From: an uncultured Bacteroidales bacterium
Lineage (GTDB): Bacteria; Bacteroidota; Bacteroidia; Bacteroidales; UBA932
Reading direction: 5' to 3'
DNA length: 49,393 nt
Assembly: GCA_905235085.1 (NCBI GenBank)
Contig: CAJOKD010000023.1
Coordinates: forward strand, 1 to 49,393
Shown here: positions 44,133 to 49,393 of the stretch, piece by piece
How positions within the stretch are numbered: position 1 is the first letter of the stretch
How the letters are laid out: each line of letters starts with the position of its first letter
Made by a program: the position numbers and the translations under genes
The notes under the pieces: model-generated
What the model was told of the DNA's origin: nothing
Databases searched by the model: none
Seen by the model: only the letters and a program-made list of their open reading frames with translations

Positions 44133-44480
44133 ATGTCATTACGGATGACTTTTAGCAAACTATGAACGGGCATCCATCCTCTAAATGGGTGCCTGTTTCT
44201 TTTTCTCTCTTGACCCTTACCGAGGGGAGGTGCTGCTCACTAGCGCTTTGTTCTACAGCTAAAAGTCTAATACGTAATGAAAAAGAGAACTCAAAGCCAA
44301 GATGTGCAAATCTCCATTAGAGTGGAGGTGGCAAAATTAGTCAAAGTGAAGGCGTATAAGCGCGTTCTCGATGGCAAAGTCGAAAAGGTAAGGGCCCACT
44401 ACAGGAGATATTAGAGGTTTCCTCTGTAGTTGGTGTCTGCCTTGAGCCATAAGGCGCTACTACTCTATCCCCTCGGTTTT
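44133..44480 (+). ncRNA. Structured RNA with embedded small ORF (no family assigned)
   Basis: Predicted pairings are as follows. P1 is an 8-pair stem (44136-44143 with 44273-44280) plus a 10-pair stem (44147-44156 with 44258-44267), separated by a 3/5-base internal loop. P2 is a 14-pair hairpin with G-T pairs (44164-44177 with 44185-44198). P3 is about 9 pairs around the small ORF stop (44396-44404 with 44424-44433). P4 is a 5-6 pair hairpin (44439-44443 with 44451-44455). A perfect 10-pair long-range match (ACCGAGGGGA at 44219-44228, TCCCCTCGGT at 44468-44477) crosses P1, so it would be a pseudoknot, and TTTTATAATAAATC follows. P1 encloses a 101-base segment and its 3' arm contains the ORF start codon. 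I do not recognise a known RNA family, and the fold is by eye. Confidence 0.6.
44277..44414 (+). CDS. Small basic protein, 45 residues
   Basis: Starts ATG AAA AAG AGA at 44277 and stops with TAG at 44412-44414. The product is strongly basic: 17 of 45 residues are Lys or Arg, against about 4 acidic. It begins MKKRTQSQDVQISIRVEV and ends VRAHYRRY. The C-terminal AYKRVLDGKVEKVRAH pattern resembles the Y-R-x(n)-G-K-x-V-x-H-x-R motif I recall from small phage and mobile-element proteins, which is memory, not a search. Its start codon is in the 3' arm of P1 and its stop in the loop of a hairpin, so translation is probably controlled by RNA folding. It is likely real because it begins and ends at structural elements and codon use is coherent. 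Confidence 0.55.
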   Translation: MKKRTQSQDVQISIRVEVAKLVKVKAYKRVLDGKVEKVRAHYRRY

Positions 44481-44618
44481 ATAATAAATCTTTTAGCTTC
44501 CGGCAGAAGGTCGCAACCTTCCGGCCTCGACAAAAGTTCGATATTCTCAAGGATACCACACAGAAAACAGTTGATTTTTGGCGAGATTTTGGCGACATAA
44601 AATCAAGTAAAACATTAT
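44481..44618 (+). other. Intergenic stretch between the structured RNA and the sigma gene promoter
   Basis: It holds a small hairpin (GAAGGT at 44506-44511 with ACCTTC at 44516-44521), the phased repeats at 44576-44595 and otherwise AT-rich sequence with no gene that I can support on either strand. Confidence 0.6.
44576..44595 (+). repeat. Two 9-base direct repeats one helical turn apart
   Basis: TTTTGGCGA occurs at 44576-44584 and 44587-44595, an 11-base period. They lie 23 bases upstream of the -33 element (44619) of the sigma gene promoter, which suits a dimeric activator. Confidence 0.65.
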
Positions 44619-44651
44619 TTTGGTTATCCCACGCAGTATTTCGTAGTTTTG
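44619..44651 (+). promoter_or_regulatory. Promoter of the sigma/beta-barrel gene
   Basis: TTTG at 44619-44622, a 21-base gap and TAGTTTTG at 44644-44651. A start near 44654 gives a leader of about 29 bases before the ATG at 44683. Confidence 0.7.
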
Positions 44652-44682
44652 TGGTCTTTATATAGAATAAGCCGCGAACTAT

Positions 44683-46386
44683 ATGGACAAGCGACAACTC
44701 GTGGATGGCTGCAAACGTGGGGACTCCGCATCGGCGGAGGCCCTCTATCGGAGCTATTCCGGCAAACTTATGGGGATATGTCGGCACTACGTGGATTCCC
44801 AGGATGAGGCGGAAGACCTGTTGCATGACGCTTTTGTTGTGATCTTGTCCTCGATCGGCAGGCTGAGGAATCCGGAAAAGCTGGAAGTCTGGATGGGGGT
44901 CATCGTGAAGAACCTTGCCATCGATTATCTCAAGGAATGTCAGCAATTCACACACCCGGAGGAAGACATCGACATTGAGGATGTCCCGGAAGAGACCGTG
45001 TATCCCGTCCCGCCGTACGATGATTTGGTGGCACTGATTGACCGCCTGCCAGAACAGTATGGAAAGGTGTTCCGCCTTTCAGTGCTGAAGGGGCTCTCGC
45101 ACAAGGAGATTGGGGCGCTGCTGCATATCGGAGAGAGGTCATCCTCTTCCAATCTTTTCAGGGCAAGACAGGCGCTGCAGAAGGAATTGAAACGGTACTG
45201 GCTGGCACTTCTTGCCCTGATAGCCCTCATTGTCACTCCGCTCCTGCTGCATAAAGAGACGGAGTCCTTACCGGGACAGAATGCTCCTGTGGCCATGACG
45301 CCCGCCGAAGACAGTATCCATGTGGTACTGCCGGTCGATTCATTGGTAGCGCCTGTAACTCCGACATTGATAGAAAAAACTCGGATGGCTGAAATAAGCG
45401 TTCAAAATACTACTCCTGAGTTGAACGATTCTTCCATAATACGCGAGAGGCTGACTCCTATTGACATTCGTCCCATTTCTATCCCGTCCGTTTCACTCAG
45501 AGCATCCGGACAGAAAATCAGGATCAGAAAGCAAGAGCGACAGGCGGCAGAGTTCAACCAGCCACTGCTGGCCGAAACCAGAACGACGGCGAGTAAGAAT
45601 CTCCTTGGACTTCTGCCCTCCATTTCGGCACTGCCCGGCACTATTACCGGAAGCAGCCCGATTGTGATGGGGTCCGGCATCCTGGCTAACGCATCGTCCT
45701 ACATACTGGCTCCTGATACAAGGGTGACTTCCTGGGATGATTTCCTCACAGCAGTACAGTCTATGGAAGGCCATTACAACACCGGCGATTCGCTCGCTTA
45801 CTACAAGTCGCTCCTCCACATTGCGGAAAGGCTGGCAGTACCGGACGTATCGGATCCGAATCCGAAGCCTGTAGAGGAGAAGTCCGAATATGAAAAGCCG
45901 TTTACGCTGGGCCTCAGCGCCAATATCGGCTTGAATGACCACTGGAGCATACTCACTGGCCTGGATTATACTCGGTTGCGTTCTACACATTCCATTGGCC
46001 ACGACACGTTGTATATCAAGAATCAGCAGACCATCCATTATCTGGGTGTTCCTCTCGGCCTATCCTATACGGTCTGGTCAAAGGGCAATCTAAACCTGAA
46101 TGCATCTGCCTTCTGCAAGATGGAGATTCCGGTTGCTGGAATCCTTAACATTGAGCACCATAACGGAGTGGCCTACACTTATCAGAACACATTGCGGTTA
46201 AAAGCTCCGGTTCAGTGGTCTGCGGGTGCAGGCATCGGGGTTCAGTATAATCTTACCCCTTGGATGGGCCTGTATGTGGAGCCGCAGGTTCGATATTATT
46301 TCGATGCCGGAGGCCGTGTCCAGACCATCCGGCAGGTCGAGCCCGTTGAGTTTGCCGTTCCGTTCGGTGTGCGACTGACCTTCTGA
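44683..46386 (+). CDS. ECF sigma factor fused to a membrane anchor and outer-membrane beta-barrel
   Basis: One 567-residue frame. Sigma region 2 is at about 20-85 (ALYRSYSGKLMGICRHYV, VWMGVIVKNLAIDYL). Sigma region 4 is at about 115-168 (LPEQYGKVFRLSVLKGLSHK, IGERSSSSNLFRARQAL, with SSSS where TVKSR is usual). One helix (173-190, WLALLALIALIVTPLLL) follows directly, then a flexible, Pro/Ser/Thr-rich segment (about 191-403), and a C-terminal barrel (404-567) with strands such as FTLGLSANIGL, YLGVPLGLSYTVW and MGLYVEPQVRYYF, ending in GVRLTF. The final Phe fits a BamA beta-signal. So the protein is predicted to span cytoplasm, inner membrane, periplasm and outer membrane. No separate anti-sigma gene is near. 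I recall similar architectures in gut Bacteroidales but know of no functional description. Confidence 0.85.
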   Translation: MDKRQLVDGCKRGDSASAEALYRSYSGKLMGICRHYVDSQDEAEDLLHDAFVVILSSIGRLRNPEKLEVWMGVIVKNLAIDYLKECQQFTHPEEDIDIEDVPEETVYPVPPYDDLVALIDRLPEQYGKVFRLSVLKGLSHKEIGALLHIGERSSSSNLFRARQALQKELKRYWLALLALIALIVTPLLLHKETESLPGQNAPVAMTPAEDSIHVVLPVDSLVAPVTPTLIEKTRMAEISVQNTTPELNDSSIIRERLTPIDIRPISIPSVSLRASGQKIRIRKQERQAAEFNQPLLAETRTTASKNLLGLLPSISALPGTITGSSPIVMGSGILANASSYILAPDTRVTSWDDFLTAVQSMEGHYNTGDSLAYYKSLLHIAERLAVPDVSDPNPKPVEEKSEYEKPFTLGLSANIGLNDHWSILTGLDYTRLRSTHSIGHDTLYIKNQQTIHYLGVPLGLSYTVWSKGNLNLNASAFCKMEIPVAGILNIEHHNGVAYTYQNTLRLKAPVQWSAGAGIGVQYNLTPWMGLYVEPQVRYYFDAGGRVQTIRQVEPVEFAVPFGVRLTF

Positions 46387-46435
46387 GGCACGCAGTATTT
46401 ACCCATCCGGTCAGTCTAATAGGAAAACAGACCTG

Positions 46436-47215
46436 ATGGGAAACAGATACAAAGACCGACATCAATACTTCGATGAGTTAGTGGAGACATCGACGGCTTT
46501 CTACGTCGATTATATCCGCCGATACACACCCATTGCCGAGGGTACTCGAGTTTTGGAAGTGGGGTGCGGCGAAGGTGGAAATCTCCTGCCCTTTGCGCTG
46601 ATTGGCTGCGAAGTGACTGGGGTTGATATTTCCGAGAAGAAGATTGAAAATGCGCGGAACTGTTTCCGGATGAATGGCGCTGAAGGTAGTTTCTTCTGCG
46701 CGGATTTCTTTGACTTTCCCAAACAGGATAAACCATTTGATGTCATACTTGTCCACGATGTAATAGAGCATATTGCGCCGGAAGACAAGAAACGTTTTAT
46801 GGAGCGGATTCAAGCATTTCTGACTCCAAAGGGTGTAGCATTCCTGGCTTTCCCCGCTTGGCAGATGCCGTTCGGAGGTCACCAACAGACCTGCGTCCGG
46901 AAGGGAGTCCGAATCCTCCCATGGATCCATCTGCTGCCGATACCGGTATATCGGGGAATGCTCCGCCTGTTCAAGGAACCGGAGCAACACATAGAAGAGT
47001 TGATGGACATACGACGCTCACGGATGACAGTGGAGACGTTTGAAAGCCTTTTCCGGATGGCAGGTTACGTTGTTTTGGACCGGACTCTTTGGTTCGCCAA
47101 TCCTCACTACAAAGCCAAGTTCGGGCTTCGCCCGATGAAGTTAAGGCTGGGCTTGGACAGGATTCCTTATCTGAGGAATTGGTTATCGACAAGTTGCTGG
47201 TATGTCATCCACTGA
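46436..47215 (+). CDS. Class I SAM-dependent methyltransferase
   Basis: This 259-residue protein has the Rossmann motif I VLEVGCGEGGNLLPFALIG with VTGVDIS after it, then FDVILVHDVIEHI (motif II) and FLTPKGVAFLAFPAWQ. The N-terminal HQYFDELVETSTAFYVDYIR helix and the later GGHQQTC segment are like methyltransferases of the Methyltransf_23 group, often involved in glycan or small-molecule modification. The substrate is not visible. It starts 49 bases after the sigma/barrel gene and overlaps the acyltransferase by 14 bases, so the cluster may be cotranscribed. Confidence 0.85.
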   Translation: MGNRYKDRHQYFDELVETSTAFYVDYIRRYTPIAEGTRVLEVGCGEGGNLLPFALIGCEVTGVDISEKKIENARNCFRMNGAEGSFFCADFFDFPKQDKPFDVILVHDVIEHIAPEDKKRFMERIQAFLTPKGVAFLAFPAWQMPFGGHQQTCVRKGVRILPWIHLLPIPVYRGMLRLFKEPEQHIEELMDIRRSRMTVETFESLFRMAGYVVLDRTLWFANPHYKAKFGLRPMKLRLGLDRIPYLRNWLSTSCWYVIH

Positions 47216-48264
47216 TTCCATACTCATTCAGAGACTCCGTTTCCCCCTTGCCGTAATGGTGGTCTTCATCCACTCGGGCAACAGGCCGTTTGTGGATGGT
47301 GGAGAATGGTTTCGGGTAATGTTTGCGGATGTTATTCCTGCCATAGCTGTCCCCCTGTTCTTTATGATCTCCGGGTATTTGTTTTTCCAGGGATTGGAGC
47401 GGTGGAACTGGGATAATTGGAGGAAGAAGATGCGCCGACGAGTTCATACACTGTTGATTCCGTATCTGATTTGGGCAACGCTTTATATCGCATACGTCTA
47501 TTTCCATCAATGCCGACTTTCTCTATGCGCAGACGAAGGATGGATTCCGGTCGGTCAGTGGCTTTCCGATCATGGCGGAATAAGCATGTGGTGGGATTCC
47601 ATCGTGACGGAAAACGGTCATCCGCTGGGGTACCGGATGATCTCCGCCCATCCCTTCCATCGAGTACTTTGGTTTGTCAGGGACTTAATGGTTGTCAATG
47701 TATTGTCACCCACTATTCATTGGGCGCTTCGCAAAGGAGGGAAGATGGTCCTGATAGCGTTACTTATCCTGTACCTTCTGCAGCTTTGGCCACCATTTCA
47801 CTGCATCGGGATAACCTGTGTGTTCTTCTATACGGCAGGTGCTTATCAGAAGAAGAGACTTGAACGAAACCTTTTCAAGGTGGAAGGTATCATCGTGGTT
47901 GGCATCATCTCTCCTTTTGGCGCCCATGATTCTCATCCGGCAAAGCGATTTTTACACACTACTGAGACCGATTTGGTGTATCGTGTGGGGCGTAGCTTTT
48001 GTGAACCTTTTGGTTGCGCTTCCTCTTGAATCGCACGCAAGGACTATCTCATTGTTATCTGATAGCACTTTCTTCGTCTATGTTACACACTCTGTTGTCC
48101 TTTCTAACATCAGACAAGCATTACTTGTCTTGCTTCCGTTTCATTTAAGTGAAGCAACCGTGTTTTTGTTGACAGCTATACTCACCGTCGCATTCTGCGT
48201 CTCGGTTTATTTATTTGTGCGGAAATGTTTCCCGCAACTTTGTGTTTTCATCTGTGGAAGATAA
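47202..48264 (+). pseudogene. Acyltransferase family 3, frameshifted
   Basis: The first frame (47202 to about 47910) gives the typical acyltransferase 3 start: RLRFPLAVMVVFIHSG with the catalytic-region His, PLFFMISGYLFFQG and several membrane helices. It then loses the frame near 47908-47914, and a second frame (to 48264) carries on with LLLAPMILIRQ, PIWCIVWGVAFVNLLVALP and helices ending at 48264. Joined, it would be about 354 residues with about 10 helices. The break sits in TCTCTCC, where loss of one TC unit would explain the shift. Such proteins O-acetylate surface polysaccharides. It may be a real inactivation or a sequencing error. Confidence 0.8.
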
Positions 48265-48280
48265 TTGATTCTTGTATATT

Positions 48281-48784
48281 ATGCTTCGGTTTAGGTTTTT
48301 TCAATCATTGGCCATCTCCCTTTTGGCCGTTTCGATACTCTCGGGATGTAACCCCGCCTATTATGATCCGATTGTGCCAGAGGTTTTGGTCGGTCAAGGA
48401 GTTCATAGGGATGGCGGCGCTTGTTATTTCATGATTATCTGGGAAATCGACACGGAGCCACACTTCCCGGAGCATTTCCGGAACTGGGGATACAGGATAA
48501 GAGTGGAAAACTCCGGGGAAGAGTTCTTGACGGAAGAGTATAAGACCATCGAAGAAGTCCTAGTCAGGAAAATGCCTGGTGCTAATTGGGAGTATAATGA
48601 AGAGAGCCAGTGCTGGTTAGTCCCTTTCACAATGCCCGCCAATCTGAACATTATGCCGCGGGGTTATCGTGTTGAAGTCATTATCGCTTCCGATTATAAG
48701 CAGTACGATTCCGTGCAAGAATTAGATGACGGGATTAACCAATGGCAGACAGTGTATCAGGGAATCCAGTTCGGAAGATACTGA
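48281..48784 (+). CDS. Hypothetical lipoprotein
   Basis: The 167-residue product begins with a lipoprotein signal (LAVSILSGC, Cys about 22). The mature part, with ACYFMIIWEIDTEPHF, YRIRVENSGEEFLTEEY and QCWLVPFTMPANLN, is probably beta-rich. I recognise no family. It sits 16 bases after the broken acyltransferase in the same direction, so may be cotranscribed. The ATG at 48281 is chosen over a TTG at 48272. Codon use is less biased than in the housekeeping part of the window. Confidence 0.6.
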   Translation: MLRFRFFQSLAISLLAVSILSGCNPAYYDPIVPEVLVGQGVHRDGGACYFMIIWEIDTEPHFPEHFRNWGYRIRVENSGEEFLTEEYKTIEEVLVRKMPGANWEYNEESQCWLVPFTMPANLNIMPRGYRVEVIIASDYKQYDSVQELDDGINQWQTVYQGIQFGRY

Positions 48785-48789
48785 AAAGG

Positions 48790-48806
48790 GATCCACTAAG
48801 TGGATC
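48790..48806. terminator. Possible terminator after the lipoprotein gene
   Basis: GATCCAC, loop TAA and GTGGATC form a 7-pair stem right after the lipoprotein stop. T-tracts are weak on both sides (ATTTCATT on +, CCCTTTTCAG on -). Confidence 0.45.
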
Positions 48807-48809
48807 ATT

Positions 48810-49065
48810 TCATTCCTTCGGCTTTGTTTCCATTTTGACAATGACGCCATCATCCAATAGAACGGTGGCGTCTAGTGTAGTGACCATCTCCCGTGCCTTG
48901 CGGAAGCAACGGCGAGCCCAGAGGGATGTCGTCCTCGTTCTTGTCGCGGCCCCAGTTCTGGTCGGGGGCGGAGCCTCCACCTCCGCAGTTTTGAGCGACG
49001 GTGGTGGAGGCATCAACATATCCGGCAAAGAGAAGAAAGGCGGTTCGAAAGATTTGGCTGCTCTG
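48810..49065 (-). pseudogene. Decayed fragment, possibly mobilization-protein C-terminus
   Basis: Two - strand frames must be joined. The first (49065 to about 48925) reads FAGYVDASTTVAQNCGGGG and DQNWGRDKNEDD. The second (from about 48925 to the stop at 48810) reads LWARRCFRKAREM and ends LDDGVIVKMETKPKE. The Gly-rich stretch, WGRDKNEDD and WARRC pattern resembles the C-terminal end I recall from Bacteroidota relaxase or mobilization proteins, but this is from memory. It is at least frame-broken and has no intact start. Confidence 0.4.
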
Positions 49066-49240
49066 TCACCCTGCTCTCTTCAGCGAAGATTCGAGCAACT
49101 CTTCCAGGAACCATCTTCTCATAGCGTTTCCCTTCTATAGTGAAACCCCAGGGGAAAAGGTAATTCTTTCCTTCGTCGGATAGCGCAAAAGCGACGCGCT
49201 CCGATGGAGTCATCTGTCCGTATCTGTTCTCCGGACGCAT
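49013..49240 (-). CDS. Small ORF next to the decayed fragment, uncertain
   Basis: A 75-residue frame starting MRPENRYGQMTPSERVAFAL with FPWGFTIEGKRYEKMVPGRV. It is ordinary in composition and overlaps the decayed fragment by 53 bases at its 3' end. It may be a genuine small accessory gene, an upstream piece of the same broken gene, or chance. No family recognised. Confidence 0.35.
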   Translation of the reverse strand: MRPENRYGQMTPSERVAFALSDEGKNYLFPWGFTIEGKRYEKMVPGRVARIFAEESRVTEQPNLSNRLSSLCRIC

Positions 49241-49310
49241 TTGAACACCATCGTTGATGGTAAATACTGACTGAATAGTTTAGCGAATCGCCGGGTTTTG
49301 TTTTGGCTTT

Positions 49311-49391
49311 TCATTTGGCCGAGGAGAGTCTTCCGATTTCTTTCTCTGTCTCCTTCTCAATGTAGGAGGTTAAATCTTCAACACTGGGCAG
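49311..49391 (-). CDS. C-terminal fragment of a gene leaving the window
   Basis: An open - strand frame enters from the window edge and ends at 49311 with VEDLTSYIEKETEKEIGR followed by LSSAK. The Glu/Lys-rich amphipathic end looks like protein rather than chance. Too short to name. Confidence 0.35.
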   Translation of the reverse strand: MPSVEDLTSYIEKETEKEIGRLSSAK

Positions 49392-49393
49392 GT

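Noticed and set aside
44136..44280. A 145-base element with 21-base imperfect terminal inverted repeats (MITE)
   Set aside because: The inverted repeats have an asymmetric 3/5-base internal loop, no target duplication flanks them, and a perfect promoter starts 3 bases before. An RNA helix explains them better, though the MITE view is not fully excluded.
44133..44480. tmRNA, 6S RNA or a self-splicing intron
   Set aside because: No tRNA-like ends or tag reading frame, no recognisable 6S signature sequence, and no intron core motifs or interrupted exon. I could not run Rfam, so 6S-like or Bacteroidales-1 homology remains a check rather than a call.
44479..44955. A 158-codon - strand frame antisense to the sigma gene start
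   Set aside because: No promoter, no domain, and it crosses the sigma promoter and coding start.
48742..49140. A 132-codon + strand frame overlapping the lipoprotein end
   Set aside because: Composition is Gly/Ser/Val low-complexity, it overlaps a better-supported gene, and the - strand shows more protein-like patterns here.
43983..49393. Attachment-site duplication of the tRNA-Leu 3' end
   Set aside because: I looked for a copy of the T-arm/acceptor bases (GTTCGACTCTCACC) to the right and saw none within the window.

Overview
The window is a GC-moderate stretch of a Bacteroidota chromosome, most likely an uncultured gut-type Bacteroidales. The clues are promoters of the form TTTG-N19/21-TAnnTTTG, almost no Shine-Dalgarno sequences, glycoside hydrolases made as lipoproteins (GH109, GH53, GH30), a TolC/HlyD/double-permease efflux operon, a LytS/LytTR pair and a RecQ with a long C-terminal extension. 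I cannot name a species. I saw no CRISPR array, complete insertion sequence, prophage or rRNA operon.

Layout. 1-378 is the N-terminal end of an RHS-like secreted protein that leaves the window. 587-5959 holds an O-methyltransferase, GH109, metG and an aldose 1-epimerase on the + strand. 5904-8563 is dnaG plus a HdeD-like membrane protein on the - strand. 8620-13473 holds a PHP phosphatase, a small secreted protein, a VTC/DUF4956 pair, a LytS-type kinase and its frameshifted LytTR regulator. 13355-18435 holds recQ (-), an FKBP lipoprotein and a DUF3127 protein with an SSB-like tip (+), then miaA and a pRiA4b-ORF-3-like protein (-). 18528-23387 holds an IMPACT protein, pyrB, serC, serA and DUF1015 (+). 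23466-29394 is a - strand unit uvrA, MBL hydrolase, two deoxynucleoside kinases and GH53. 29470-33284 is a glucoside-use cluster on the - strand (GH30, MFS sugar importer, ROK kinase). 33517-39646 is an AraC regulator facing a TolC-HlyD-permease-permease export operon. 39650-43829 is rpsP, rimM, a PHP protein and an aldolase/dehydrogenase fusion on the - strand.

After tRNA-Leu(GAG) at 43983-44065 the character changes to accessory DNA. A strong promoter starts a transcript whose first bases form one arm of a long helix. The other arm of that helix contains the start codon of an unannotated 45-codon basic ORF, and further hairpins plus a pseudoknot-like long-range pairing surround it. Next is a single protein joining an ECF sigma factor, one inner-membrane helix, a periplasmic linker of about 210 residues and an outer-membrane beta-barrel. 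A methyltransferase, a frameshifted acyltransferase, a lipoprotein and decayed, possibly mobilization-related sequence run to the window end.

How the genes work together: most of the window is housekeeping (translation, replication and repair, serine and pyrimidine synthesis) interleaved with glycan-use genes. The two features I would put first for follow-up are the sigma/beta-barrel fusion and the structured RNA with its embedded small ORF. Smaller points of interest are the SSB-like tip on the DUF3127 protein, repeated near-leaderless promoter geometry, and two frameshifts that look like loss of one short tandem-repeat unit.
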